In this document: positions 18,293-27,326 of the stretch, piece by piece
How the letters are laid out: each line of letters begins with the position of its first letter
Numbering within the stretch: the stretch's first letter is position 1
NCBI RefSeq assembly: GCF_900102965.1
Contig: NZ_FNGM01000004.1
Coordinates: 62,001 to 126,000, forward strand
Reading direction: 5' to 3'
From: Paenibacillus jilunlii
GTDB lineage: Bacteria; Bacillota; Bacilli; Paenibacillales; Paenibacillaceae
DNA: 64,000 nt
The notes under the pieces: generated by a model
Told to the model about the DNA's origin: nothing
What the model saw: the letters and a program-made list of their open reading frames with translations, nothing else
Databases searched by the model: none
Made by a program: the position numbers and the translations under genes

Positions 18293-19417
18293 ATGCTGGT
18301 GGAACAGCAAATTATTGTGCGCGCCGCGCCGCAGGAGTTCATTTGCAGGCCGGGCAGCTGGGGCAGCCTGGAACAGCATCTGCAGAAAAGAGGAATCCGC
18401 CGTGTGCTGGTGGTGCGCGGAGACAGGTCTTGGACGGCTGCTGCGCCGTATTGGCCGGAGCTGAAAGAGACAGAGGTACACTATCATGTGTACGGCGGAG
18501 AATGCACCTACCGCGAGCGTGATGCCATTGCCGGCTATGCGTCACAGCATCAGCTTGAAGCGGTCATCGCCGTAGGCGGCGGGAAGATTACCGATCTGGT
18601 AAAATCGGCAGCGGCCAGGCTGAATCTGCCGGCCATTATTCTTCCGACCCTGGCTGCGACCTGTGCAGCCTGGTCCTCGCTCAGTGTGATGTACGATGAG
18701 CAGGGGACGTTTATCCGTTTTGAGGTTTTTGCCCGCAGCAACGCGCTGGTGCTGCTGGACCCGGCGGTAATCGCCGCTTCACCGCCAGAGCTGCTGGCCG
18801 CCGGAATCGGCGATACCCTGGCGAAGTGGTATGAGGCGGATGTCATCATCAGACATCTGGAGGCACCGCCGGTAGAGGTGGAACTGGCCTGGGATGCGGC
18901 GCGGAAATGCCGTGAAAACCTGCTCCGCTACAGCAGCGCGGCGCTTGCTGCGGTGCGGTCAGGAGAGCTGAATGATGCCCTGACCCGGACAGCCGAAACG
19001 ATTATTATGGTCGCCGGGCTTGTGGGCGGGTTCGGCGAGGATTATGGCCGTACCGCAGGCGCCCATTCGGTGCATGACGCACTGACAGCCATCCCGGAGA
19101 CACACGGCCTGCTGCATGGCAGCAAGGTAGCTTACGGTGTGCTGGTGCAGCTGGCGCTGGAGGGGAATTGGCCGGAGATTGACGGGCTGCTGCCGTTCTA
19201 CGAGGAGCTGGGCCTGCCGTCCAGTCTTAGGGCCATGGGACTGGGTCACTTGAAGAGGGAAGAACTGCTGAAGCTGGGCGAAAGGACGGTTGTCCCCGAA
19301 GCTTCCATTCATATGATGCCCGGCATAATTACCGCTGACGCAGTGGCGGATGCAGTGGCGGAGCTGGAGGAATACGAAACGGCTGGTCAGTATCAGACAA
19401 AAGGAGCAAGCATCTGA
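18293..19417 (+). CDS. GldA/HcxA-like iron-containing alcohol dehydrogenase
   Basis: A 374-residue group III (GldA-type) metal-dependent dehydrogenase. The nucleotide site GGGKITDLVKS lies near residue 92, and the metal ligands appear in AGIGDTLAKW, GAHSVHDAL and LLHGSKVAYG, so the enzyme looks active. Annotation pipelines would call it glycerol dehydrogenase, but it lies inside a methionine operon next to an MtnE/YbdL-like aminotransferase. In E. coli the related hcxA (ybdH), a 2-oxo-acid reductase, neighbours the methionine transaminase ybdL. Reduction of KMTB or 2-oxobutyrate is therefore my preferred inference. It overlaps mtnN by one base. Confidence 0.8.
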   Translation: MLVEQQIIVRAAPQEFICRPGSWGSLEQHLQKRGIRRVLVVRGDRSWTAAAPYWPELKETEVHYHVYGGECTYRERDAIAGYASQHQLEAVIAVGGGKITDLVKSAAARLNLPAIILPTLAATCAAWSSLSVMYDEQGTFIRFEVFARSNALVLLDPAVIAASPPELLAAGIGDTLAKWYEADVIIRHLEAPPVEVELAWDAARKCRENLLRYSSAALAAVRSGELNDALTRTAETIIMVAGLVGGFGEDYGRTAGAHSVHDALTAIPETHGLLHGSKVAYGVLVQLALEGNWPEIDGLLPFYEELGLPSSLRAMGLGHLKREELLKLGERTVVPEASIHMMPGIITADAVADAVAELEEYETAGQYQTKGASI

Positions 19418-20136
19418 TGAGTATAGCGATTATCGGAGCCATGGAAGAAGAGATAGCCCCGCTGCTGCCGAAGCTGCGGGATGTGCGCAGCCTGAAGGCT
19501 GGCGGCGGAAAGCTGTATGCCGGAGTGCTGGACGGACAGGAGGTCGTACTGCTTCAATCAGGCATCGGCAAGGTCAACGCGGCAGTGACCACCACGCTGC
19601 TGCTGGAGCGGTTTCACTGTGAGCTGATCATCAACACCGGGGCGGCTGGCGGCCTGGCCGCTGACCTGAAGGTTGGCGATGTGGTCATCGCCGAGGAGCT
19701 GGTCTACAGCGATGTGGATGCTACGGCCTTCAGTTATGCCTACGGGCAGGTGCCGCAGATGCCGCAGCGTTATCCGGTTGCGGCCGGGCTGCTTGCCCAG
19801 GCGCGGAAGCTCGTCCGGTACGGCGTAAGGCAGGGGCAGACTGTCACCGGGCTGATTACGACAGCCGATTCTTTTATCAGCGATCCGGAGCGGGCGCTGT
19901 CCATTGTCAGCCGGTTCCCGGAGGCGAAAGCGACCGATATGGAAGGTGCGGCGATTGCCCAGGCGGCCTATCAGTTCGGTGTTCCTTTTCTGGCGGTCCG
20001 GGCCATATCGGATATTGCCGGCTCCGAGGCGGCCGGATTGTTCAAATCCCATCTGGAGCTGGCTGCGGCAAACTCGGCTGAGGTGGTGCTGGAGATTCTC
20101 TCCCAGTATGAGCCGCCAAATAGTTTTGAAATCTAA
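19417..20136 (+). CDS. mtnN: 5'-methylthioadenosine/S-adenosylhomocysteine nucleosidase
   Basis: Hydrolyses MTA and S-adenosylhomocysteine to adenine plus the thioribose product; the SAH branch feeds LuxS. The 239-residue protein carries the IGAMEEEI start (acid Glu), INTGAAGGL near residue 73 and TDMEGAAIAQ with SDIAG (catalytic Asp) near the C-terminus. The length is typical. Its start overlaps the dehydrogenase stop as TGATG, indicating translational coupling. It ends the methionine operon and is followed by a terminator. Confidence 0.95.
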   Translation: MSIAIIGAMEEEIAPLLPKLRDVRSLKAGGGKLYAGVLDGQEVVLLQSGIGKVNAAVTTTLLLERFHCELIINTGAAGGLAADLKVGDVVIAEELVYSDVDATAFSYAYGQVPQMPQRYPVAAGLLAQARKLVRYGVRQGQTVTGLITTADSFISDPERALSIVSRFPEAKATDMEGAAIAQAAYQFGVPFLAVRAISDIAGSEAAGLFKSHLELAAANSAEVVLEILSQYEPPNSFEI

Positions 20137-20177
20137 AGGGAACCGTCTTTCATTCACGTGGGAGACGGTTTTTTATT
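20136..20177 (+). terminator. Terminator of the metQ-mtnN operon
   Basis: AACCGTCTTTC...GGGAGACGGTT stem followed by TTTTTTATTT directly after the mtnN stop. Confidence 0.85.
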
Positions 20178-20438
20178 TGTGTGTGTAATGAAGTGGCCTC
20201 AGGAGGCCTTATCTCAGGAAAATACCGTTTTTTTCGCTCATGCGGACTCAGTCCGCGTACTCCAGTCCATCTAAACCTACTCCAGCCGAATGAAGGAGGG
20301 CCAAGATGATCCACGGGTCTTCAATGTCTTGTGACTCCGCATATTAATCCGCATTTCCAAGATAGAGAACTGCCATTATAATGTGAATATTCTTGTTAAA
20401 AAATTGAAATTCGCATTTAATTGCGCAGGAGGCTGAAT
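20178..20438. other. Intergenic stretch without recognised gene
   Basis: Contains GCGGACTCAGTCCGC, a small perfect hairpin near 20244-20258, and a 13-codon ATG ORF near 20305 with a GAAGGAGGG site that may be a gene remnant. Nothing else is supported. Confidence 0.4.
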
Positions 20439-21029
20439 ATGGTCATGAAGTCAGATCCATTTATCCCGGTCTTGTTTGATTTTCCCGAGTTCTTTGAGAC
20501 TGAACGCCTGCTGGTGCGCGCCCCGCAGTGGGGTGACGGAGCAGTAGTGAATGAGGCAATCCGCGAGAGTCTGGAGGAGCTGAAGCCGTGGATGCCTTTT
20601 GCCCAAAGCATACCGGCACTGGAGGAATCCGAAATATACGCCAGAGATTCCAGGCTGAAGTTTCTGAACCGGACTATGCTGAATATGCTTATTTTTCACA
20701 AGGAAGAGGGGACATTTCTCGGGTGTACCGGTCTGCATCATATCGACTGGGAGACCCGTTGTTTTGAAGCCGGATACTGGCTGCGGACCACCTGCACAGG
20801 CAAGGGATACATCACGGAGGCAGTGAACGGAATTACCCGCTTTGCCATAGAGGAGCTTGCGGCGAACCGGATTGAAATCCGCTGCAGCGGACGTAATGCC
20901 AGAAGTGCAGCCGTCGCCGAGCGTGCGGGTTTTTTACTGGATGGCATTCTGCGCCTTAACGCCCTCGGTCTGGATGGAGAGCTGCATGACTCCAAGGTAT
21001 ACGCCAAGGTACGGGGAGCTGAATTTTAG
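20439..21029 (+). CDS. RimJ/RimL-type GNAT acetyltransferase
   Basis: A 196-residue acetyltransferase. ETERLLVRAPQWGD at the N-terminus is the RimJ/RimL opening, GYWLRTTCTGKGYITEAV (near residue 107) covers acetyl-CoA motif A, and NARSAAVAERAGF is the C-terminal NxxSxxVxEKxGF hallmark. Relatives acetylate the N-termini of ribosomal proteins, but many accept small amines; the substrate is unknown. Binding site AGGAGG at 20427-20432 sets the ATG at 20439. Confidence 0.88.
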   Translation: MVMKSDPFIPVLFDFPEFFETERLLVRAPQWGDGAVVNEAIRESLEELKPWMPFAQSIPALEESEIYARDSRLKFLNRTMLNMLIFHKEEGTFLGCTGLHHIDWETRCFEAGYWLRTTCTGKGYITEAVNGITRFAIEELAANRIEIRCSGRNARSAAVAERAGFLLDGILRLNALGLDGELHDSKVYAKVRGAEF

Positions 21030-21156
21030 AGGAGCTTTATTTGCAGCAGGGTGTTCAAGTCGCGTTCCCCATTAAGTATACAAGGACTGCAATGATAACA
21101 TTAATGCCGAAGCAATGAAGCGGGACCGGATGCATGATGAATTACTAGGGGGAGCT

Positions 21157-21594
21157 ATGATAAAAGTTAGTTACTTAGAAACGAGGCCATCCAGTAGATA
21201 TGCGGAACATGACCCGAAACAAACCGGAAATAAAAACACAATATTTGCTGACATCATTATAGACGGGAACTCGCTATACCAAAAACTAAAGAAGTATGAT
21301 TTGGTTCCCGCCCTTGGTTGGGGGAGTGAAGAGCATCAAAGACTAATGATTGAATACTTTTTATTAAAATCTCCATTTGAACTCATGTATCATAGATATC
21401 CAATATTAGTTTGCCCTTGGTGCGGTGATTTGGAGTGCGGATACATTTCAGTGAGTATCGGTAAAGAATCAGATATTGTAGAATGGAGTAACTTTCAGGT
21501 AACGGGCAGCAATAATAAGCTTGAAATCGGACCTTATTACTTTAAGTGGGATAACTATAAATATGCAATTGAAAGTGCTTTGGGAGTTGAATAG
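21157..21594 (+). CDS. Unknown protein with CPWCGDLECG cysteine cluster
   Basis: A 145-residue protein I do not recognise. The only motif is CPWCGDLECGYIS near residue 88, a four-Cys-like cluster (three Cys visible) that could bind zinc. The rest is polar with no membrane segment. The ATG at 21157 follows TAGGGGGAG; the frame is open 42 bases further. Base composition is clearly AT-richer than the flanking genes. The next gene carries a DUF5071-like domain, often found among contact-toxin immunity proteins, so an immunity or accessory role is possible but not shown. Confidence 0.6.
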   Translation: MIKVSYLETRPSSRYAEHDPKQTGNKNTIFADIIIDGNSLYQKLKKYDLVPALGWGSEEHQRLMIEYFLLKSPFELMYHRYPILVCPWCGDLECGYISVSIGKESDIVEWSNFQVTGSNNKLEIGPYYFKWDNYKYAIESALGVE

Positions 21595-21621
21595 TTCAGC
21601 TTAGGGGGAGAAGGCGTGCAA

Positions 21622-22260
21622 ATGAATCACAACATTCTACCAAAGGATAAGCATGATTTTAAAAGTGTTGAAGCCCTGGCCCGCTTAGAAAGATCAATGA
21701 TCATCCCCTTATTGCCGGAATTGTTGGAATGGCTGCAGGATATGAATTGGCCTATAGCTGCAGAAATTGTAGACCTTTTGTCAAAGTATACGTCCGAAAC
21801 TATTCCGCATGTCAAAACGGTTTTTTCTCAAAGCGACACCGGCTGGATATACAACATCCTTTTATATTTGATTAATGAATGGGATACGGATCTCGTCTCA
21901 AGATTGTCTTCAAGTCTACGGGAACTGGCGCAAACGATAGACATTTATGAAGATACCGATTTGCTGTCTATTAAAATTTTATGGAAGCATCAGTTGATTG
22001 ACCTAAATGAAGCAACTACACTTTTGGCAAGGAAACAGAGTCTAATAGAAGACTCTCTCCATACCTTTAGAGCAGAGCAAAAAGCCATGTTCTCGGAGTT
22101 GGAAAATGAAGGGCAGCATATCCTCAACACAGACGTTGGACAAATCGTTAATTATTGCGAAAGAAATAAAAAAGTGTTAATGCAAAAAGACCAATACGAA
22201 AATTTACTTCGCCGTTATGAAGAAATTGGGGCAACGATAAGGAGTATATCTTTTACTTGA
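21622..22260 (+). CDS. DUF5071-like domain protein
   Basis: A 212-residue protein. The first 100 residues (LPKDKHDFKSVEALARL, LPELLEWLQDMNWPIA) resemble DUF5071, a small helical domain of unknown function found in Bacilli, often near toxin-immunity genes. The C-terminal half is helical and charged, probably a coiled coil, with no known domain. Starts are GTG 21616 or ATG 21622, both served by AGGGGGAGAAGG; I take the ATG. It follows the unknown Cys-cluster gene by 27 bases and shares its AT-rich composition. Confidence 0.65.
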   Translation: MNHNILPKDKHDFKSVEALARLERSMIIPLLPELLEWLQDMNWPIAAEIVDLLSKYTSETIPHVKTVFSQSDTGWIYNILLYLINEWDTDLVSRLSSSLRELAQTIDIYEDTDLLSIKILWKHQLIDLNEATTLLARKQSLIEDSLHTFRAEQKAMFSELENEGQHILNTDVGQIVNYCERNKKVLMQKDQYENLLRRYEEIGATIRSISFT

Positions 22261-22300
22261 TTGGCTCTTATCCGGTTGCGTTATGGGGATGGAATGGAGG

Positions 22301-23077
22301 ATGATTATTATCGATAAACGGCTAACCTTTAATGAAGATGTGGAGAATTACGACAAATGGAGACCAACCTATTGTGAAGAATTATTTAAAGATATCATAG
22401 CCTACTCTCATCTTGAACAGGGCGGAAAAGCAATTGAAATTGGTATTGGAACAGGCCAAGCCACCAGACCTTTTTTGGAAACAGACTGTGAAGTAGCGGC
22501 AATTGAATTAGGAAAAGATCTCACAGAATATTCAAAATTAAAATTCCGGGAATATAAAAATTTTACGATATACAATACTTCATTTGAAGAGTTTGCATGC
22601 CCGGACAGCAGTATAGATTTCATTTATTCAGCTACTGCATTTCATTGGATTCCGGAAGAAACAGGTTATCGTAAAGCCTCCAAATTATTAAAAAATGATG
22701 GGACTCTGGCGTTATTTTGGAACCGGCCGTTTGTATCACGGGAAAATGACGAATTACATCAGATTATTCAAGGCATATATCAAAAATATAGACCTTCTAA
22801 TACCAAGCTCATAGAAAATGACACTGAGAGATACAATAATACATCGAAAACTATTCAAAATTATGGATTTAGAGATGTTGTGTTTAAGCTGTATCATTTA
22901 ACCAGACAATTTTCTTCGACTGACTATGTCGCATTATTGAACACATATTCAGACCATAGAAGCTTGCCATCCCCTGCCAAAGAGCGGTTTGAAGATGAGA
23001 TCAGAGAAGCCATTATAAAATTTGGCGATGTCCTAATGGTTTATGATACTATCGACTTGTATTTAGCAAGAAAATGA
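22301..23077 (+). CDS. Class I SAM-dependent methyltransferase
   Basis: A 258-residue methyltransferase of the Methyltransf_11 type. Motif I is IEIGIGTGQATRPF near residue 46, the acidic motif II residue follows in AIELGKD, and SATAFHWI near 111 is the post-II hallmark. YDKWRPTYCEELF precedes the SAM site as in this family. The start is uncertain: ATGs at 22283, 22289 and 22301 exist, but GGAGG abuts the last. AT-rich like the two preceding genes. Substrate unknown. Confidence 0.8.
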   Translation: MIIIDKRLTFNEDVENYDKWRPTYCEELFKDIIAYSHLEQGGKAIEIGIGTGQATRPFLETDCEVAAIELGKDLTEYSKLKFREYKNFTIYNTSFEEFACPDSSIDFIYSATAFHWIPEETGYRKASKLLKNDGTLALFWNRPFVSRENDELHQIIQGIYQKYRPSNTKLIENDTERYNNTSKTIQNYGFRDVVFKLYHLTRQFSSTDYVALLNTYSDHRSLPSPAKERFEDEIREAIIKFGDVLMVYDTIDLYLARK

Positions 23078-23150
23078 GTTGTACTTGCTGTAATACCAGG
23101 ACACGATAGCTAAATAAGCGGATCGGAGAAACAGACATAAGGAGGCCAAC

Positions 23151-23495
23151 ATGCAGCCGATAACCCCCGAAGACATCCAAATCCGGATTGATCAGCTCGC
23201 CGGGCAGAATCTATACGTACACCTTGAACTCACGACGGGCGCCTACGCCAGTCACTTGGACAGTACCCGGCACCCGGCGTCGGCGTTCATTTCCAATGCG
23301 GCGGTCCGTTATACACAAGGCTCCATCTCCGGCACGGGACCCTACCGGGTGGGCTTAAAGACAACACAGGGCTGGGTTTATGCCGAAGGCCTTACACATG
23401 TGGATGAGACGGAAAAGGAACGGCTAATCTTGGCTGGGCATGACAGTCAAGGCAAGCTGATCGTTGCATTGCAGCTGAGCCGGGAAACGTTCTGA
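23151..23495 (+). CDS. YojF family protein (DUF1806)
   Basis: A 114-residue protein resembling Bacillus YojF, whose gene pairs with bshB2 (yojG). It shows AAVRYTQGSISGTGPYRVGL and WVYAEGLTH, and no catalytic motif. The pairing suggests a link to bacillithiol synthesis, but no activity is known. Binding site TAAGGAGGCC precedes the ATG. Its stop overlaps an upstream ATG of bshB2 (TGATG). Confidence 0.82.
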   Translation: MQPITPEDIQIRIDQLAGQNLYVHLELTTGAYASHLDSTRHPASAFISNAAVRYTQGSISGTGPYRVGLKTTQGWVYAEGLTHVDETEKERLILAGHDSQGKLIVALQLSRETF

Positions 23496-23518
23496 TGAAA
23501 GCGGAGGATTACACAGCC

Positions 23519-24193
23519 ATGAAGAACCAACAAACGGAACACCAGCGTATCTTAGTTGTGTTTCCCCATCCAGACGACGAAGCTTTTGCGGCATCGGGGA
23601 CGCTGGCGAAGTACATAGACAGCGGTGCTCAAGTCACTTATGCTTGTCTGACCCTGGGAGAGATGGGGCGCAACATGGGCATCCCGCCGTTCGCGAGCCG
23701 TGTCACTTTGCCGGCCATCCGCAAAGAGGAACTGGCAGCGTCTTGCCTTGCAATCGGCATCCAGGACTTAAGGATGCTCGGTTTCCACGATAAAATGATC
23801 GAGTTCGAAGACCAGCAGCGGCTGGACAATGAGATTATGGCGCTGCTCCAGGAACTGAGTCCGTCGCTGGTGATCACCTTCTATCCGGGGTACAGTGTGC
23901 ATCCCGACCACGATGCCACCGGAGCCGCTGTCATACGTACGATTGGCCGGCTTCCCGCAGCAGAACGGCCGCTTGTCCACTGCGTCGCGTTCGCAAGCAA
24001 CCACGAGCGGGCGATCGGGAAGGCGGATATGATCGTAGACGTGACCGCCTTCCTTGAGGAAAAAATGGCGTCGATCCGTGCGCACCGTACGCAATTCCAA
24101 GCGGCGGAGCTGGTTGGGAATCAGGAGCTGACGGATGAGGAAATCCGGACCCGGTTCGGAACGGAACCGTTTTGGACCTACCGGTTCGATTAA
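23519..24193 (+). CDS. bshB2: Bacillithiol biosynthesis deacetylase BshB2
   Basis: A 224-residue LmbE/PIG-L-fold zinc deacetylase. FPHPDDEAFA near residue 15 provides the HPDDE metal motif, and YSVHPDHDATG near 127 supplies the second His/Asp set. It removes acetate from GlcNAc-malate during bacillithiol synthesis, partly redundant with BshB1. The ATG at 23495 overlaps yojF, but GGAGG at 23503-23507 fits the ATG at 23519, which I choose. Followed by a terminator. Confidence 0.87.
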   Translation: MKNQQTEHQRILVVFPHPDDEAFAASGTLAKYIDSGAQVTYACLTLGEMGRNMGIPPFASRVTLPAIRKEELAASCLAIGIQDLRMLGFHDKMIEFEDQQRLDNEIMALLQELSPSLVITFYPGYSVHPDHDATGAAVIRTIGRLPAAERPLVHCVAFASNHERAIGKADMIVDVTAFLEEKMASIRAHRTQFQAAELVGNQELTDEEIRTRFGTEPFWTYRFD

Positions 24194-24242
24194 TCCCCCG
24201 GATATGGAACATAAAGCTCTATAGAGTCGATGGGATAGGAAA

Positions 24243-24293
24243 TAAAGGGTGCCTTACCGCCGGGATCAGTTGACCGGCGTAAGGCACCCTTTG
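24243..24293. terminator. Terminator between bshB2 and the HAD gene
   Basis: AAAGGGTGCCTTACCGCCGG...CCGGCGTAAGGCACCCTTT forms a long stem between convergent genes, usable from both sides. Confidence 0.85.
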
Positions 24294-24321
24294 TGCTGCT
24301 GGAGAGCAAGCTTATGCTTCT

Positions 24322-25125
24322 TTATTCAGCAGTTTGCAGGATAAATTTATCGATGGCGTATTTCACGCCGTCTTCATTGTTGCTGAGGGTGACGAAGTCT
24401 GCAATGTCCTTCAGCGCCGGGATGGCGTTAGCCATGGCTACGCCAAGGCCGGCAGCTTCCAGCATTTCGTGGTCGTTCCAGGAGTCGCCGACTGCGATGG
24501 TTTCGGACAGCTCGCAGCCGAAGTGGGCCGCCAGGAACTCCAGCGCCAGTCCCTTGGTGCCTTCATGGTGCATGATCTCCAGAAAATGCGGCTTGGATTT
24601 GGTAATGTGCACGGAATCGCCCAGCAGCCCGCGCAGAATAGGCGATAGCTCATCCAGGAAATCGGGATCGTCGATGATCAGCATTTTTGGCGTTTTTTGC
24701 GGGACAAGCTTCTCCCAATCCGGCTCGATATAATATTTAGTTCCGTTAAGGGTGGCGTAGTCGACCAGCTTCTGGTTCTCTTCACGGGCATACAGCTTGT
24801 CATCAATATAGGTCTGCAAGTGCAGGTTATGCTCCACGCAGTAGTTGAACAGCTTGCGTACGGCATCCTGCGGCACATAACGCTCGTAGAGCACTTTTTC
24901 ATCCATAAGGTTCTTCACAAGTGCGCCCTGGTAAGTGATGATCGGCACGTTCAGTCCGGTCTGGCGGGCGATGGCCTGGGCGGAAGCGTAGGCGCGCCCG
25001 GTAGCCAGGGTAACCACAACGCCTGCGGCAACGGCCTCTTCCAGCGCTGTTTGTGTGGCAGGGGTAACTTCCTTGTCATCGTTAATCAAGGTATCGTCAA
25101 TATCGATTGCAATCAATTTGTACAT
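24322..25125 (-). CDS. Cof-type HAD-IIB sugar-phosphatase family protein
   Basis: A 267-residue HAD hydrolase. The nucleophile motif IAIDIDDTLIN opens the protein (residues 4-14), motif II is in VVTLATGRAYA near 41, and motif III/IV is VGDSWNDHEML near 213. The middle holds the Cof-type cap domain. Family members dephosphorylate sugar phosphates, flavin precursors or related metabolites; the substrate cannot be assigned. It seems to be transcribed alone on the minus strand. Confidence 0.9.
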   Translation of the reverse strand: MYKLIAIDIDDTLINDDKEVTPATQTALEEAVAAGVVVTLATGRAYASAQAIARQTGLNVPIITYQGALVKNLMDEKVLYERYVPQDAVRKLFNYCVEHNLHLQTYIDDKLYAREENQKLVDYATLNGTKYYIEPDWEKLVPQKTPKMLIIDDPDFLDELSPILRGLLGDSVHITKSKPHFLEIMHHEGTKGLALEFLAAHFGCELSETIAVGDSWNDHEMLEAAGLGVAMANAIPALKDIADFVTLSNNEDGVKYAIDKFILQTAE

Positions 25126-25341
25126 GTAGATTCTCTCCTATGGGGTGAGCTTAGCTTCCTGAATAGCTTCGTACCAATGCTTCGGAAGCCTAAGCTTAAA
25201 TTTGGGGAGCCTGTGCGGAAGGCATGGCTCTTGTCTCTGAACAAGCTGGTAGTACCCTGTGGATTCCAAATGGGCAGCTTCCGATGGGCCAGAGCTTGGA
25301 TTCCACAATTAAAAAACTGATGCTGTACTAGGCCAAAAAAA

Positions 25342-26286
25342 TCATGGATCAGATGAAAGCAGAAGGCTTGGTTCTTCGTCCTCTTGCGATGTAGGGGCAG
25401 GCCCGGGGCTGAGTTCGGCCATCAGCATGGCCGCAAGAATGCAGAGACAGCCCAGCAGTGCCGATACGCCGAGCGTTTCTCCGCCGAACACCAGCCCTGT
25501 TAGGGCAGCGAATACCGGCTCCGTGGCAAAAATAACCGCCACCCGGGAAGCCGTGGTGTATTTCTGGCAGGCCGTCTGAATCCAGAAGGCAAAGGCGCTG
25601 GTGGGGCCGATGGAAACAAGCAGGGCCCACAGCACATCCGGCTTCAGGATCAGGGTCCCGCTGTGCGCAAGCGGGGCCGGCCCATCCACAAGCAGGGAGG
25701 CGGCGGCGCTGAGCAGCCCGACACAAGCAAGCTGCAGCGCAGCCAGCGGCAGCGCCGGATATCGCGGAGCATATACGCCGGTATAGGCGACCTGCAGGGC
25801 AAAGGCGACAGCACATATTAGCACCAGCGCGTCGCCCTTATTAAGGGACAGCGCGGAGCCGGTGAAGGTGAGCAGGTAGAGGCCTGCCACCGCGAGTCCC
25901 GCGCTGAACCAGGTATACCGTGAGATGGCCGTCTTAAGCAGGGCCAGCGAGAGGAAAGGGACAAGCACGACCGACAGTCCCGTGATAAAACCGGTATTGG
26001 AGGTTGTGGTATAGAGCAGTCCCATCGTCTGGAACCCATAGCCCAGAAACAGAAATAGGCCCAGCAGCAAGGCATGCCCTGCCATACGCCAGTTCAGCAG
26101 CCTCCATTCCCGGCGGTAAAAAACGGCGGTAATCAGCGCCAGCAGCAAAGCTGCGCCGATGAAACGGATGCTGTTGAAGGCGAGCGGCGGCAGCACCTTG
26201 ACCGCACTTTGCACAATGAGAAATGTACATCCCCACATCATCGCCACCAGCAGCAGACTGAGGCCGGCTAATCGGGAGCGATTCAC
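25342..26286 (-). CDS. EamA-family (DMT) transporter
   Basis: A 314-residue membrane protein with ten predicted hydrophobic segments in two EamA repeats, each starting with a GSTF-like WGCTFLIVQS or FAFWIQTACQ region. MWGCTFL is typical of drug/metabolite exporters. Substrate unknown. The open frame starts at 26313, but AGAAAGG suits the GTG at 26286 (VNRSRLAG); ATG 26295 abuts the site. A C-terminal acidic tail faces the cytoplasm. Preceded on the minus strand by about 160 bases of noncoding DNA. Confidence 0.85.
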   Translation of the reverse strand: MNRSRLAGLSLLLVAMMWGCTFLIVQSAVKVLPPLAFNSIRFIGAALLLALITAVFYRREWRLLNWRMAGHALLLGLFLFLGYGFQTMGLLYTTTSNTGFITGLSVVLVPFLSLALLKTAISRYTWFSAGLAVAGLYLLTFTGSALSLNKGDALVLICAVAFALQVAYTGVYAPRYPALPLAALQLACVGLLSAAASLLVDGPAPLAHSGTLILKPDVLWALLVSIGPTSAFAFWIQTACQKYTTASRVAVIFATEPVFAALTGLVFGGETLGVSALLGCLCILAAMLMAELSPGPAPTSQEDEEPSLLLSSDP

Positions 26287-26529
26287 AGAGGTCATCCTTT
26301 CTTGACACGACAAATATTTTGTAAAATCAAGTTCTCCAAATTGTAGCTCAAAACAGGGGGGAGGACAAGACAGAACTGTGCCCCGGAACGCCTGGGGAGG
26401 GCTGAAACCTCTGAAATACAGCTAAAGGCTGGACAAAAAAGCCAGCACTTGGTATACTTCGAGAACCGTACACTTGTTCTTATTTTTGTGCTTCAAAGTC
26501 CCTACACCTTAGAAAGGAGCGGGTACACC

Positions 26530-27249
26530 ATGATGGGCAAATCCCATTTAATCATCAGCACCGGGGTTACCCTATCCGTCATGAGCCTGCTCGGCCATGA
26601 AATTACGATTCCGGCGGTTGCCGTGGCAGGGCTCAGTGCCCTCTTGCCCGATATTGATGAGCCGAATTCACTGCTGGTGCGCAAAGCCGTGCCGGAATTC
26701 CTGCTGCGGATCTTGCAGGTATCGCTAATCGGGGCGGCCATTTATCTGTATTTTGCCGGAATCGCCGCGCCCCCCTGGAATCTCGCGCTGGCGCTGCTTG
26801 TCGGAAGCGTATCCTTCCTGCCGGGCCGCAGGCTCCGGCATCTCGTGATGCTGCTGCTGGCACTGGCGCTGTTCGCGTTCGCGGATGCCTACGATCCGTG
26901 GAACTACATAGCCGCCTGCGTGCTTGTCGTATCCTCGGTTGTTCCGCACCGCGGACTGACGCATACGCTGTACGCTGTGGCCGGCTGGGGAGCCTTGCTC
27001 TATTTTGCTTCGCTCGGCATGAATGACGGCGGCAGCCTGTGGATTGCCGGCGGCATGTCTTATGCGCTGCATCTGCTGGCCGATTCCCTGACCCAGCGCG
27101 GCATTACTCCGCTGCCTCCGCTGCCCATCAAGCTTCGCCTGAAGCTGATGAGCACCGGCACGAAGAAGGGCAGTGCGGTGGAGAAATTCTGCATCGTGCT
27201 CACACTGGTGCTGGTTATGTATGTATTTGTGCTCACCCCCAATCTGTAA
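26530..27249 (+). CDS. DUF457/YdjM-type membrane metal-dependent hydrolase
   Basis: A 239-residue protein with about six hydrophobic segments. GKSHLIISTG at the N-terminus, LLPDIDEPNSLL near residue 40 and VPHRGLTHTLY near 140 supply the conserved His/Asp residues of the YdjM/DUF457 family of membrane-bound predicted hydrolases. E. coli YdjM belongs to the SOS regulon; nothing here shows that regulation. Binding site AGAAAGGAGCGG precedes the ATG pair 26530/26533. Followed by a terminator. Confidence 0.85.
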   Translation: MMGKSHLIISTGVTLSVMSLLGHEITIPAVAVAGLSALLPDIDEPNSLLVRKAVPEFLLRILQVSLIGAAIYLYFAGIAAPPWNLALALLVGSVSFLPGRRLRHLVMLLLALALFAFADAYDPWNYIAACVLVVSSVVPHRGLTHTLYAVAGWGALLYFASLGMNDGGSLWIAGGMSYALHLLADSLTQRGITPLPPLPIKLRLKLMSTGTKKGSAVEKFCIVLTLVLVMYVFVLTPNL

Positions 27250-27267
27250 AAAGCTGCTGCTCCATCT

Positions 27268-27306
27268 TGAAGACTCCTGCCGCATAAAGCGACGGGAGTC
27301 TTTTTG
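27268..27306 (+). terminator. Terminator of the DUF457 gene
   Basis: AAGACTCCTGCCGC...GACGGGAGTCTTTTT stem and T run, 20 bases past the stop. Confidence 0.85.
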
Positions 27307-27326
27307 CTGCCGGAGAGTTTGACAAG

